From positions 131,928,796 to 131,992,795 of the forward strand of contig CM053142.1 of assembly GCA_028571685.1 (NCBI GenBank): 64,000 nucleotides of DNA, given 5' to 3'. A program made the position numbers and the translations under genes. Below are positions 1-11,985 of this stretch, piece after piece (the stretch's first letter is position 1; each line of letters starts with the position of its first letter). The notes beneath the pieces are model-generated. The model saw only the letters and a program-made list of their open reading frames with translations. It did no database searches and had not been told where the DNA came from. The stretch comes from Heterohyrax brucei. Lineage: Eukaryota > Chordata > Mammalia > Hyracoidea > Procaviidae.

Positions 1-1319
1 ACTTCCACCTGCTTTACTGGAATATTATCCCAGCTCCTCCTCATCAGCTCCCGGTTAGCTTCTCTGCCCATTCCTGAATTTTCCCTTCACCTGTCACTTA
101 CTATTCCCTTCCTGATCCTTGGACCTGGTGTTTTCTTTGTATCTTTCTGATTCTGATTGTTGAATCCTCCTCAAGGGCTTTTCTTTGGGTTGATTTCTGA
201 TACCTGTCCTATTCCAGCCTTGGCTCCCATTAAATTGACAGCCACCATTCCTGCCTGCTTCATGCCCTGTGCATGGGACACAAACACCTCAAGATTCTGC
301 GTTGGGTGCCTTGATGGGGTTTTTAATTATCCAGAGGAAGCTCAAACAGAGAAGCAGGCAATGACCAAGAATGAGAGCTGTATCCTTAGAAAAAGCCAGG
401 AATCTGCCAAGAGACTCAGAAACTGGTAGTTTCCTGTTGGGCTTGCTATGGTTTGGGCTCAGATGCTGCTGGTGATTTTCACGTGATCCTGTCAGTATTT
501 GCAGCTAACTGGACTTCGGGATGATACCCTGTATGACTGAAACTTTACAAGACATTGGAAGTTTTAAGTAAGAATGACACTTCATTATCTTATAATGAAA
601 ATTACAACTAGGTATTTGAGCGTTCTTGTGCCTATGGCATTTTCTAATTTTTTGCTCATGTTATAATAGGGGAAAAACATAAAAATTGTAAATGATTTCA
701 ATAATAAGCCCGAGGGTAGGGGACCAAGGTTGACATTGATGAAATCAACTATTGGGTGGCAGGCATCGCCACCTTGTGGTTTCTCTGAGTGCTTACGGGT
801 CTGTTGAGTTAAGGGTGCATTCAGTGTATGAAAAGGTTTGCAGTGTCTTTGCGATTATTAAAACGTAATTTGACTAACACAGGAAAGTCAAAGACTATCT
901 CTATTCCCATTGCGTTATAGTGACATTTCTATAATACCCAATGCCCTCATTCATGTCCAGTCTTGCTGGTCTGGAAACTGTTTTTTCTCTCTGAGCTCAC
1001 TGCACCCCTCTGAGAAGTTAAGGTAATGTGTTTATGTCTCAGAGACGAAGTTTATCTCCAGGTCCCTGGGGACGATTGACCTTCTCCACTGTGCAGACCA
1101 TGTGGCTTCCTGCTGTTACAAGACTCCAGCAAGGGGTGCTGTCCCGGGCAGTGCTGTCTAGCTCACTCAAGATGGATATTGTTGAATAGCCGTGTGAGTC
1201 AGCCCAGCAGCTAGGGTGAGGGGAGAGAGATCTGGACTTCTGCTCTGTGAAGATTCCTGCTCCTGTGGGGCAGTTCTGTCTGTCACATGGGATTGAAAGG
1301 GGACTTGATGGCTATGGGG
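1..1319. other. Intergenic, nothing recognised
   Basis: Unique-looking sequence. Open frames are short and show no codon bias, domain or splice context. Confidence 0.5.
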
Positions 1320-1465
1320 CAAAGAGTTCACATGCTGAGCTGCTGACTTAAAGGTTGGCAATTTGAGTCTACCCAGAGGTGCCTCGGAAGAAAGGCCTGG
1401 AGATTGACATCCAGAGATTCTGCCTCTGAAGCTCTGTGGAGCACAGCTCTTCTCTGAAACACGTA
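1320..1465 (+). repeat. AfroSINE long variant, diverged
   Basis: Contains GACTTAAAGGTTGGCAATTT and AGAGGTGCCTCGGAAGAAAG, the promoter-box and middle segments of the long SINE variant, followed by a degenerate tail. Confidence 0.65.
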
Positions 1466-1639
1466 GAGTTTCCACAGCAGCTGATGTAGGAGGTTGTGGG
1501 GCAGTGGTGAGTCAGTGGTAGAATTCTAGTCCTCCACAGGGGACACTGGTGTGATCTGGGGCCAGAGTACCTCTTGCACTGTCACCACTACCCTCTGTCA
1601 GGGGACACTTCCATGTTGCTATCATGCTGAACAAGTTTC

Positions 1640-1850
1640 AGCAGAGCATCCAGATTAAGATGATTAGAAAGAAAGGCCTGGCAAACCTGTGCCTGGAAAT
1701 TAGCCAGTGAAAACCCTGTGGATCCCAGCTAACTGAGGGGCTGGTGCAGGACCAGGCAGCACTTGGATCCTTTTGTCACAGAGTAGCCAGGAAATGGGGA
1801 CCAACCCTTCCACAGCTAACAACAAAAATGTACGAAGCTGGGTCACGCTG
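1640..1850 (+). repeat. AfroSINE/RTE-tail fragment
   Basis: GAAAGAAAGGCCTGGCAAAC, AGCCAGTGAAAACCCTGTGG and a terminal 'cagctaacaacaaa' match the long SINE variant and RTE tails elsewhere in the window. Confidence 0.6.
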
Positions 1851-1883
1851 AGCCCCCTTCTTCCTGGGTCCGTCTCTCTCTCT

Positions 1884-2230
1884 CTTTTAATTTCATTGTG
1901 TTTTAGGTGAAAGTTGACAGCACAAATAAGTTTCTCATTCAAACCTTTGTGCACATATTGTTTCATGACCTTGGCTGTCATCTCCACAATGCGTTGGCAC
2001 ATCCCCGCTACCCCTTTGCACCCCAGCTTCCCCATGTCCCCTCATCCAGGTTTCCTGTCCCTTCCTGACTTCACAGTTTTGCTTTCCCTCAGGGTGGACT
2101 CTGCTTCTTGAATGAACTAAGGAACACATTCCTCACAGGTGTCACTTTTATTTTATAGGTCTGACTAATCTGTGCCTATAAGGTGGCCTCCCAGAGTGGC
2201 TTCAGTCTGGTTAGCAGGGTTCTTCCTGGT
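1884..2230 (-). repeat. Afrotherian LINE 3'-UTR-type repeat, antisense
   Basis: 'gtgttttaggtgaaagtt', 'tttctcattcaaacc' and 'ataggtctgactaatctgtg' match, in antisense, the family seen in sense at 25807-26595 and 47258-47795. It is probably an L1 3' UTR, judged from the position of A-rich ends; the family name is not certain. Confidence 0.65.
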
Positions 2231-2394
2231 CTCTGGAGTAATCCGTGTGATTCTGCTCTGCCGGCTGTCCCCAAGGGCTGTCAGGGATTGGCTTGTCGTT
2301 GAAGGATGCTACCAGTTCTTGTTTCCTTTGCTTCATTTAGGGAAATTGAGTTACCTGGTTCATCCTTATCATGATTTAAAATGTTGTTGTTGTT

Positions 2395-2640
2395 GAGAAT
2401 ATGTACAGCAAAATATACATCAATTCAACAGTTCCTACATGGACAGTTCGGTGATACTGATTGCGTTCTCCAAGTTATGCAACCATCCTCACTCTCCTTT
2501 TCCAAATTGTTCCTCCTCCATTAACATAAACGTACTATGCCCTTGGATTTTGATGTAATCTTTAGAGTTGCTGGTATCAATTGGATCTCGCACAGATAGA
2601 TCTTAAAACAGCACAATGCTGAAGACAAACATCTTTAGCA
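2395..2640 (-). repeat. L1 3'-UTR fragment, antisense
   Basis: 'aatatacatcaattcaacag', 'tacatggacagttcggtgat' and 'gcaaccatcctcactctcc' are typical of the antisense 3' UTR of old mammalian L1. Confidence 0.6.
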
Positions 2641-3867
2641 GCTACTCTAAACTATTGTTTCGCTTTAAGAAGGCTTCAAGGGAGCCATCATGAATTTTCA
2701 ACAGGTGCCTGGTTAGCTGCTCCCTGTCCCCATGCACTGCACGCAGAGGTCCAGCTTCCATTCCAATCTTGGAGCAGGAGTCTAAAACAGAACTGAGCCT
2801 CCTGGCCTTTATTCGGCCAAGGGAGCCCAGCTCTGACCCTGCAGTGTCCCTGCTCCCTTCTCTCCTGTGCCCTGTGCCCTCACTTCTCCAGGCAACCTGT
2901 GGGAGCAGGCACACTGGGTGAGAAACCCCAAATCCTTACGGTGGCACATTCAGCACAGTCATGGAAACAGTAAGAAACGGGACTCCAAGCCACTCTGACC
3001 CGGTGTTCCTACTTAGATGCCGCCTCATCCCACACAGTTGCCAGGCTCTGGGTTTGGTGTCATGGAGCGGTCGCCTGCACTTTCCCACCAAAAAAAAAAA
3101 AAGGGACACCCTTTCACCGAGGAGCGTGGCAGTGCCAGTCTTGCAGGAGTCACACAGTGGAAGTCACACAGTCATTCCTGGTTTGCTAACTTTGCTCCCT
3201 TTTTGGGTAAATGACGAGCGGGATGAATGATGAGTACGGGGCATTTTAGTCATTGTAGGGGAATATTAGGGAAACATCGTGCTGAGAGTTTTAATGCATT
3301 CAAAGTCTACATTAATTTATCGTGTCTAGGCACAGTTTTCTGAGCACTTTTTCATGTTCTGTTTATTTTCCATAATTGTGTTCTGTAATGCAGGGAGTTG
3401 TCTGACAGAGGTTCTCCTATGTTACCAGGCTTCTCTGGCCTTGCTCTGGGGTCACACATACCTCGTAAGGGGTGATGCAAGCTTAGAAACAGGTCTGTCT
3501 GTCCCCATAGCCCAAGCAAGCTCCTTCTCCTGTGCCCTCCTGGCCACTGCAGACATAGAGACACAAGACACAGACGATTTTGACCTAAAAGAAACCTTGG
3601 AGGTTTTCCATAAAATTCACTTTTTTTAATATTAAAATAATTGTCTTTAAAAAAATCATTAGAACATTTCTCTTGCCAAGGAGGATTTTGCAAATCAAAA
3701 TTTTGCCAAGAAAAATAAAGAACACCCAGTTAACCTTTAAGTCTGTAATTGATGGAGCAATTCTAAAAACTCGCCAGGAGCCTCTTCAGCCGTATTGGAA
3801 GAGTGGGGCATGCTGTGCTGTTTCACTTGTCTGGATCCTGTGTTCTGGCTTGGATTCTTACAGCACA
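2641..3867. other. Intergenic, nothing recognised
   Basis: No repeat or exon recognised. There is a short A tract at about 3090-3101 and an AT-rich stretch at 3625-3660. Confidence 0.4.
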
Positions 3868-4072
3868 GGGATTAGTGTTGGGCGCCATGGAGTCAGTTTC
3901 TTGCTCATGATGCCCCCATGTGACAGAGTAGAGCTGCCCCATAGGGTTTTCTAGGATATGATCTTTATAGGGACTGGGTCTTTTTCCCAAGGAGACACTG
4001 GATGGGTTTAAAGGGCCAACCTTTTGGTTATCAGGTAGGCACTTAATTGTGTTACCAGGATTCCTCCATTGC
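3868..4072 (-). repeat. AfroSINE long variant, antisense
   Basis: 'gtgacagagtagagctgccc', 'catagggttttctaggatat' and 'ccaaccttttggttatcagg', ending at an antisense 'accaggattcctc'. Confidence 0.8.
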
Positions 4073-4339
4073 ATAAGGGAAGTGAGCTCCGCCTCGCTTC
4101 AGCATAGCACAGGGCATGTGCTCGTCTCCAAGTGCACATCGCCGGCCGGCCTCACCACTGCTTCTGCTGCAAGCTGACTCATTTAGTCATTACTAACACT
4201 GACTGCACACGTGCCACCTACCAGGGCCAGGGCTAGCCATGCTGCAGCTGTCACCTCATTTCATCTCACCAGTGACTCTGCAAGGAAAGGACTGTATTTG
4301 GCCTTTGAGAATGTCCCTGGGGGATACAAACTGTTTGTG

Positions 4340-4536
4340 CTTGACTACTAACCTACTAACCTAAAGGTTGGCAGTTTGAACTGACCCAGAGGTTGTGAGT
4401 CAGAAAGTCCTGGCAACCTACTCCTGTAAAGTTTACAGTGATGACAATAACACAGGGCAGCTCTGCTCTGTGACTCATGGGGTCACCATGAGTTGGGATC
4501 TAGTCAGGACCAACTTGATGGCAACGAGTTATGTTT
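4340..4536 (+). repeat. AfroSINE long variant
   Basis: 'ctaaaggttggcagtttgaa' promoter box, 'ggcagctctgctctgtgact', then 'catggggtcaccatgagttg' and 'gatggcaacgagtt' tail. Confidence 0.75.
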
Positions 4537-4590
4537 AGGAAAAAAATGACTTGTTTACACCAATTGTAACTGATAACCCTGAATTGGGTC

Positions 4591-5653
4591 TGGCTTAGTT
4601 ATTTAGTGCTACTCTAATGGAAAGCATCTCACAGTGACCGTGGAGACAGAGCAGAACTGCCCCATAGAGTTTCCAAGGAGTGCCTGGTGGATTTGAACTG
4701 CTGACCTTCTGGTTAGCAGCCGTAGCACTTAACCACTTTAGTGTTGAAATCAACTAGATGGCTGTTGGTCTGGATTTTGTGTGTGTGTGTGTGTCTGTGT
4801 GTGTGTCTGTGTGTGTCTGTGTGTGTGTGTGTAACAGAAATACAACAAGTGGATAGCTTTAACAAAGAAAAATTTATTCTCTCGTGGTCTAGCAGGCTTA
4901 AAGTCTGAATTGAAGACCTAAGCTCCAGGAAAAGGATGTCTTTCTCTGCTGGCTCTGGAGGAAGGTCCTTGTTGTCAATCTTCCCTTGGCTAGAAGCTTC
5001 CTGAGGCACAGGGACACTGAATCCTAAAGATCATCTCTATTCCCGAGGCTTCTTCCATGGTACTATGAGGTCCCCAGATTTCTGCTTGCTTCCTTTTCCT
5101 TTTATCTCTTGAGAGACAAAAGGTAGTGCAGACCATATGCCAGAGAAACTCCCTTTACAATGGATCAGGGAAGTGACCTGGGTGAGGGTGTTACAATCCC
5201 ACCCTAATTCTCTTTAACAAAAAATTATAATCACAAAATGTAGGACAATCACATACTGCTGAGAATCTGCCCAGCGAAAGCACTGCACACAGTTTTGGGG
5301 GAACATCCTGCAACCCATGACAACAGTGTTCCCCTGTACTGGGAGCTTCTCTGTACACGACCCCTGGGTCCAAGGGGTGCACTCTGTTCTCAGTACCGCT
5401 TTCTTGGTTATTGGAGGTCCCACTGTCTCTCTGTTCACTTCTTTCTTTTATATCTTAAAAAAGATTGGCTTAAATTGCAAATTAATCTTGTAAATTGAGT
5501 GTACATCACTGCCACTAATCCTATCACATTAACATAATAGAGAGAAGATTTACGACACATAGGAAAATCCCATCAGATGAAAAATGATGGACAGTCACAC
5601 AATATTGGGAATCACGTCAGATATTTTGGGGGAACACAATACAGTCCATGACA
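4591..5653 (-). repeat. MaLR-type LTR, antisense, interrupted by SINE and (TG)n
   Basis: The right part reads 'taacagaaatacaacaagtg' through 'ggggaacacaatacagtcca' and 'tgaca', the reversed start of a MaLR LTR. The left tip 'tggcttagttatttagtgct' is separated from it by an antisense AfroSINE (about 4633-4742) and a TG repeat. The same LTR family occurs at 23458-23981, 31992-32504 and 42867-43395. Confidence 0.75.
4777..4832. repeat. (TG)n microsatellite
   Basis: About 55 bp of TG with interspersed TC units, next to the SINE inserted in the MaLR LTR. Confidence 0.95.
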
Positions 5654-6834
5654 AGGACCCAGGTCAGTGTGAATTCAAAGCCAGTGCTTTCACCTCAACT
5701 TCATGACCCCACCTCACGAGCTATGTTGCAGTCATGGTTATGACGCAAATGTATTACACGCTAGATGACTCCAATTGTTGCTCCTGCTGCCGAGTATTTC
5801 CTGGTGATTTGGGTTGCATGTCACAAGGTAATCTTATTTTTTTTCCCTGTAACTGAGCCATGATTTATGGAGCTATCAGGCATATTTCCATAATCACCAA
5901 TCTCTTTTCATAAACAGAAGATTTCCTTTGTCTGGATTTTTGCAGAGTTTTTCATCAGAAAGATCTCCTTGGTTGAGCAAGTGCAGGACGTTCTTTCAGC
6001 TTTCCGAGAGAGGACTTGTGGACAGTGAGCACGTGTCCCTTCCCATCAGTGGCTGCTGCCAGGTGGCACTGGAAGACGCACAGAAGGGGTGAGACAAGGC
6101 CACTTTAGGAAGCTCTTAGAGAAGAGGAGCAGTTTAGTGAGACTTGTGTCATGCCTAGAATGCTGCCACCAGATAGTTTTTGTTTCTAAACTAAGGGGAT
6201 TTGTTTCTTAGGTAACACAAATGTAAACAGTGGTTGAAAACACCCTCAGGGCTGAAACAAAGAAGTAATTGTGTAACGGAATTAGCTGTACAAGACATCT
6301 CTTTAAGCTCTGCTTAGGATCAACCCTTTTTTGGGAAATGAAGAAATCAAGCAGCTGTCAACCTGTGGAATATTTCACAGACAGTTGTTCATGTCACCCT
6401 GGAGAGAAGGAGAGGTAAGAGAGATATTTAAAGTTCAGCTGTGGGGTGTAAGACGAATCAGGGATAACTTGGCACTGTCTAGCAAGGCCTAGCCACACAG
6501 GCTGTTGGGCCAGTTGCTGGTCAGGGAGGGAGTTAGTGAGGGACTGGCCCTGCTCACGTGGACATGTCAGTGTGGGGGTGGAGGTGGGGGTGTGTTGGTG
6601 TTTGGGGTCCTCAGTGAAGACTGTACCCCATTGGATGTGGGTTTTTTGCAGTGACATCTATGGAGTTCTGACTTTACCCTTTATGACTTTTCTGATAGAA
6701 AAAGCAACTAAAAAGAGGGAATTGGTATCAATTCAGGTGAGGTTTAAGATGTCCTTGTAACCAAGAATTACAGACTATTGGGGGTCAGGTCATGGTGTCA
6801 AATGTCTCCTGTTACATCTCTTTGCCTATCACAC
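5654..6834. other. Intergenic, nothing recognised
   Basis: No recognisable exon or repeat. There is a G/T-rich patch at about 6560-6610. Confidence 0.4.
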
Positions 6835-7550
6835 TGTGATGATATGTTTTATGTTGCAACTTGGCTAGGCTGTGATGCCCCATATGTATGTATTGTATAT
6901 ATATATATATGTGTGTGTGTGTATGTATATATATATGTGTGTGTATATATATTTTAAACACTAATCTAGATGCTGTTATGAAGTAGGTACCTGTGATTAC
7001 ACCAGTTGGCCTGTAATAAAGCAGATTATCCTCCACAATGGGAGGCCAGTCAGCTGAAGGCCTCAAGAGCAAAAAGAAAGTTTTCACCAGTTTGTATTCT
7101 GCATCTTGACTGAGACATCCAGCCAGAACTCCCTGACTGTTCTTGTTGCCTGCTTTACAGATTTTGGGGGACAAGACTGCAGGAATTTCTAATCTGTCAC
7201 CCAACCTACAAATTTGGACTTGTCAGCTCCCACATTCAAGTGCGCCAGTTCCTTTAAGTTACTTTTTCTGTCTCTGTATGTGAATATATATATATACACA
7301 CACACAGTAAAACTTTTGAAAACTGGAATGTGTGTAAGGCAGAAGCCTGTCAGAGAAGGAAAACTGAAATATTTTCCACTGAGAGAGAGCTATATAAAAG
7401 TGGTAAGTCCACGTCCTGTCAAAGGCAAAAAACTTGCAAGACACGGAAAAACAAAGGAGTCTCATTGAATTCCAGCTCCCATACTTTCGTTGCCTATGTT
7501 TCTATTGTTTTACTGTCTCTGTTTCTGTAGAAAACTGCAATACACACTCA
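6835..7550 (+). repeat. Ancient MLT-like LTR with AT/GT microsatellites
   Basis: 'gttgcaacttggctaggctg', 'cactaatctagatgctgtta' and 'gattatcctccacaatggga', then 'gccagttcctttaag' and a (TA/TG) stretch, follow the order of an old placental LTR repeat. The microsatellite blocks are at 6892-6953 and 7283-7305. The family assignment is approximate. Confidence 0.5.
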
Positions 7551-8394
7551 TTAAGTAGGTCTCTTTTCTCTTTTTAAAAAGCCATTTGTTTAAGGGTTGA
7601 CTAGATCTTATCATATGGGCAAGCTGAGGATTTTTGATACCTATTTCATTCTTCAAAATTGCCTCCCGCTAATTCAGAGACACCATCTGCAGTACAGAAT
7701 CAGAGACAAAAAGAAATGCAAGGCTCCCAGCTCTCCTGCAGGCTGATAGGGAGCAAATCATTGAAACTCGCTGGGTGGCCACTGTGTGATCAGTAAAGCG
7801 AGTAGATCGGTGAGAAGATCATCTCTGGGGTTTCTGCTAAAGTCTATTGACTCCACTTTCCCACAGCTCATTTCAAGCTTTTTGTGTCTGCTCATAGTTC
7901 GAGTTTCAATGACTGTGGATGAAACTTGGTAAAGGATGGTGGTTCAGATGTGGCAGTGCGGATTAGTCCACAAGGATGGTTTCCTTTGGAAGATTTCTCC
8001 ACCTCATTTCATGTTGCCTAGCAATGAAGATGTTTCTGCATTCCATTAGCTGTGCCTTGAGAAATACACACCAGTCTCCTTAAAAGGAACATTTGTGGTG
8101 AATTCCTAAGGTTGTTTATTTCTTACAGTTTTATTCCTTCTAAATTCAATATTTATTAGGTAGTGCCATAGTTTTGTGTAATCATTTAGAGTGTAGTGTA
8201 TTGTAAGGAAATATGAAATTGAATGAAACCTATTTTTACTTACTTTGTGATAATGTCTCTTTCAGGTCTGCCTCCCCAACTAAACTACGAGCCCCTGAAG
8301 GCAGGAGTCATGCTCTGTTTCTCCTTCTATTCCTTACTGCTGAGTATAGCATTGTGGTTAACAGTTATCTTTTGAATAAAAGGTCATTAGTTCA
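7551..8394. other. Intergenic, nothing recognised
   Basis: No exon or repeat family recognised. Confidence 0.4.
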
Positions 8395-8475
8395 TGAGTT
8401 AAGATTTATTAGGAAGAAAGGCCTGGTGATCTCCTTTCAAAACTTAAACAATGAAAACCCTATGGATCATAGAAT
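8395..8475 (+). repeat. AfroSINE long-variant fragment
   Basis: 'aggaagaaaggcctggtgat' and 'caatgaaaaccctatggatc' match the middle of the long variant. Confidence 0.6.
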
Positions 8476-8519
8476 ATTGTCCGAGGCTTCAGCTTGCTTA
8501 CTTTAGAGGAGCTAGTATT

Positions 8520-8745
8520 TGAATTATGCAACTTTTGAAAACTCTAGAGGGACTGATTGCTTGAGAAGGACATCGTGTTTGGTAAAGTGATGGCCAGCAA
8601 TGGTAAAGGTGACCTTTAATGAAATGGATGGACCTAATGGACTCAAACCCATGACTATCAAGATGGTGCAGAACTGGATACCACTTCCTCCTGTTACACC
8701 TGGGGTCACCATGAGTCAGAGCTAGCTTCATGGCAGCTAACAACA
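8520..8745 (+). repeat. RTE LINE 3' end
   Basis: 'gaaggacatcgtgtttggta' parallels the conserved 'catcatggtaggtaaagcag' stretch of the RTE copy at 31880. The end 'gggtcaccatgagtcagagc' plus 'agctaacaacaac' is the RTE/SINE-type tail. Confidence 0.65.
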
Positions 8746-9262
8746 ACAGACTCACCAATGTCCATCCAAAACTTGCAGTTCAGACTTGGTTCACCGCATC
8801 CAAGCATTGTATGCAGGGCACGATAGGACACTTTCCTGAAAAGCCTTCTCTCTTCTCTACCCTCCCCATTCTGATAGCCAGTGGTGATGGAAAGGGCAGA
8901 TTTTTAGAAGATGCCCCGTAAATTATAATATACATATTTCTCACCTCTCTGAGGGAAAAAGAAACTCCCGCAAAAACTACACGTGTTGCAGCATTCCTTC
9001 ATGGGCTCAGCGCTCCCCAGGTCCTAGCACTGATGAGAGAGGTGGCCATGTGATGAGTCAGGATGGTTGTAGAGGGATTCTTCCCCACCATGTAAGCCTG
9101 TTGGGGCAGGAGGAGGGCAAATCTTTCCCCCCTCTCTGAATCGCTGCCCTCCAAACTAAGGCCCCATGCCCTGGGAAGGAGCGTGCCTTTTAAGGCCAGT
9201 TTCTTGATGCAGTTGACACAAACATTGTAAGGAAGGAAAAACAGAGGTAGATAATTATTTCA
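8746..9262. other. Intergenic, nothing recognised
   Basis: No exon or repeat recognised up to the LTR target duplication at 9257-9262. Confidence 0.4.
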
Positions 9263-9594
9263 TGTCAGGTCAGGCCCCTAACAAACAGGAAGTCTGGATA
9301 GTCCCTGAGAACGCACGGGTACGTTCTCAAACTACCCCCCGCGTCACTGCCTAACGTCAACTGTACAGGCATACTGTCTGCCCAATCATAGAACGCCAAC
9401 TGTCTCATACCAGCTGTCTTCTGGTCCTAAGCCCTTCCCCTCCCCAACTTCTATATATATTACTCTGCTACAATAAAACTTCGAGGCTTGATCAGAATTT
9501 TGTCTTGCCTCCATTTCTTCGCATCCCTTGCTTCACTTTCATTTTCACAGGCTCCCCCTCGTCCTTCCGTTGATTCGCCCCGCGGGTCGGGGCA
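9263..9594 (+). repeat. Solo LTR, 332 bp, endogenous retrovirus
   Basis: Starts TGTCAGG and ends GGGGCA, flanked by perfect 6-bp repeats ATTTCA (9257-9262 and 9595-9600). A TATA-like run lies at 9451-9460 and AATAAA at 9472-9477, giving the U3-R-U5 layout. A 6-bp duplication is usual for class II (betaretrovirus-like) ERVs. No internal viral genes are present. Confidence 0.85.
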
Positions 9595-9939
9595 ATTTCA
9601 CATAGAAATAAATTTTATAAACTTGCCTTCCAAGTTAACATAGAAATTTTCATAAGGAAACTTTGCCAAAAGGAAGATGTTTTCCAATATTTGGAAATAT
9701 TAACCCAAAGTGATGAAACTACACAAAGTGGAAGCATTTGGACTGAGTATTAACTGGTAACAAACTAAAGCATAATTCAGTTTCTGGATGCTTGAGATCC
9801 TTAGCTCACATACTAGCTCCTCAGAGGGCTCTCCCTGACACCTAGTCAAATCAGCCTCCTGACTTGCAGACTCTTGCCCCTTTTCAAGTTATCTTGTGCT
9901 ATCACCCGGTTTTACCTTTTCTCACAGTGCATATCATCT

Positions 9940-10290
9940 GAGACGATCTTCTCTACTTGCTTCCTAGAATGTTCTTAAGAACAGGCATCCTCTCTGTCTT
10001 ATTTCCTACTGCGCCCCAGATTCTTGGCACAGAATAACCAAGAAACAAACCAGCTGCCATAAAGGCAATTCCAGCTCATGGCAACCCCACATGTGCCAGA
10101 ATAGAACTGTGCTCCATAAGGATTTCAGTGGCTGATTTTTCAGAAGTAGATCACTAGGACTTTTCCTTTGAGGCACCTCTGGTGGACTTGAACTTCCAAC
10201 CTTCGGGACAGCAACTGAGAGCATTAACCATTTGTACCACCTGGGGATCCCTGGCACAGACTAGATGCTCAGTAATTATTTGTTGAATTA
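9940..10290 (+). repeat. L2/MIR3-like 3' end split by an AfroSINE
   Basis: 'ttcttaagaacaggcatcct' before, and 'agatgctcagtaattatttg' plus 'ttgaattaatgac' after, form one ancient L2-like tail. The SINE at 10034-10251 interrupts it. Confidence 0.75.
10034..10251 (-). repeat. AfroSINE with 9-bp target-site duplication
   Basis: Antisense long variant flanked by TGGCACAGA (10025-10033 and 10252-10260), the staggered-nick signature of LINE-driven insertion. It lies inside an L2-like tail. Confidence 0.9.
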
Positions 10291-10374
10291 ATGACTGAGT
10301 AGATATTACGCGTTGTTCCCAGGAGAGAGTTACTTAAACCAATTTTCAAGCTGTAGAGCTTCTGGATTGTGTAT

Positions 10375-10441
10375 GGTTTTCCAGTACTGCTCTAACAGAA
10401 ATACAAGTGGGTGGATTTAACAAACAAAAATTTATTTTCTC
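10375..10441 (-). repeat. MaLR LTR fragment
   Basis: 'ccagtactgctctaacagaa' and 'caaacaaaaatttattttct' match the antisense MaLR LTRs. It is cut off at the next LTR. Confidence 0.65.
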
Positions 10442-11109
10442 TGATTTAGGAAGTAATACTAGAGTCGTTATTCCCAGTCCTTGAGCGTAGAGAATGTGAC
10501 CCAGCTGGAACCAGACTCACAAGGACACATTAACTGGTCTCTGAAGTATAAGGACAACAGGTAGGGGAATCTTGGAAAACATTTTTAGGGAATCTTCCAC
10601 ATTAAAAAAAATCATAAAATGCATCACAAAAGACCCACAAGTTTTCTTCTATTATCTCTTTGGTTAGCATTTAGTGAATACTAAAATTTGCTGGACAAAT
10701 GAAAACCTGAAAACCCTCCTGACTGTCATTACTGAAACCTGTACCAACGATTGTTAAAAAGACAATTCAAGATGACGAATCACGGTGATTTAGTGGTTTC
10801 TGGCCAATCTGGGAGGATGTGAAGCTTTCCGTGAATTTGCCCATTTGTCATGTTAACATATGCTGGTGATGCTGTCCTGTTCCTCAGAGTCTGGCCAAAG
10901 TGGCTGCGGCAGCATGCTTGTCCGTTTTCCCACTTTTGCCTGTTTTGTAATATTTCTTGGTCTTGGGCAGACATGGCTCTCACAGTGTGCTTGTCCTTTT
11001 CCTACTTTTCTGTCTTTAAACACGTGAGGAATAAGTCTTTCTTTGTGCTTTGCTAAACTTTGCTTTGCTAAACTTTCTGTAATTCTGTTTCAGTGGTTAG
11101 AGCCTAACA
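10442..11109 (+). repeat. ERV LTR, diverged copy of the 56165-56700 family
   Basis: Shares, in order, 'aggaagtaata', 'gagctggaac'-like, 'gtataaggacaacag', 'tcttggaaaa', 'cttctgactgtcatt'-like and 'cttttgcct' blocks with the LTR at 56165-56700, and is bounded by TG and CA. It is longer than its sister copy because of local duplications such as the tandem 'ctttgctaaac' at about 11050-11080. Confidence 0.65.
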
Positions 11110-11306
11110 CTCAACTGCCTGCCCTAGCAATGCTGTGTGCCTTTAAAGATCAAATAAAGTTGGAAGCACAGAAAATAATAAAGTAGAAGCTGAAGTTAAT
11201 AAAGCCATCTCTGGACTAATTGGGTTAGAGCTCAGCAGTGTGTTTTCAGAAATTTAGCACTTGGGAAAGATACCTGGAAATCTAATTATATAATCTCCTA
11301 CCTACA

Positions 11307-11459
11307 GTAAACCCACTGCCGTCAAGTCAGTTCTGACTCATAGCGACACTATAGGATAGAGTAGAAGTTTCCAAGTAGAGTTTCCAAGAAGGGCTTGGTG
11401 GACTCAAATTGCCTGGGTTAGTGGACACAGCACGTAACCACTACGCCGCCAGTGTTTCC
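11307..11459 (-). repeat. AfroSINE, antisense
   Basis: Near complete: 'aaacccactgccgtcaagtc', 'tctgactcatagcgacacta', then 'gccagtgtttcc'. Confidence 0.9.
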
Positions 11460-11817
11460 TCGTCTGCAATAAGGGATGCTAAATTGAGAAATTATCTCCT
11501 CATCCCTCCTCTTTAGTACCATTTAGAATCAGAATTTTTATCCTCCACTTTTTCTCACTCAGCTCACCACGATTCCCTTTTAAAGACAAATGTGCTATTT
11601 TCTTCATGAAAACTCATTTTCGAGCCACTAGCTTCATAATTTAGAAGCAAATAGGCTAAAATGTTAACAGTCTTTATCTCTGGATGGTAAAATTAAGAGT
11701 AGTATTTTCTCGTAATGTTCTTGTCTGCTGTCTGAATATTCCATAATGAACGTTTATTCTTTTTTATGCTAAGAAGAAAAACACGGAAGCAGACTTAAAT
11801 AAACTGCATTACCATAA

Positions 11818-11975
11818 GGGACACCCTGTGCAGTAGAGGTGAAGTGCTCTGCCTGTGAACCAAAAGGTCAGCATTGCAAATCCGCCAGGTGCTCCTTGGA
11901 AACGCTCTGGAGCAGCTCTAGGCTGCCCTGTAGGGTGGTTATGAGTCGACATCGGCTGGACAACAGTGGGTTTTT
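11818..11975 (+). repeat. AfroSINE, sense
   Basis: 'acaccctgtgcagtagaggt', 'aaaaggtcagcattgcaaat', 'gctccttggaaacgctctgg', then a 'caacagtgggttttt' tail. Confidence 0.9.
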
Positions 11976-11985
11976 CACTCAAACG

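Noticed and set aside
4713-5009. Frame with a His-Thr repeat as a low-complexity protein
   Set aside because: The His-Thr run is just the translated TG microsatellite within an LTR.
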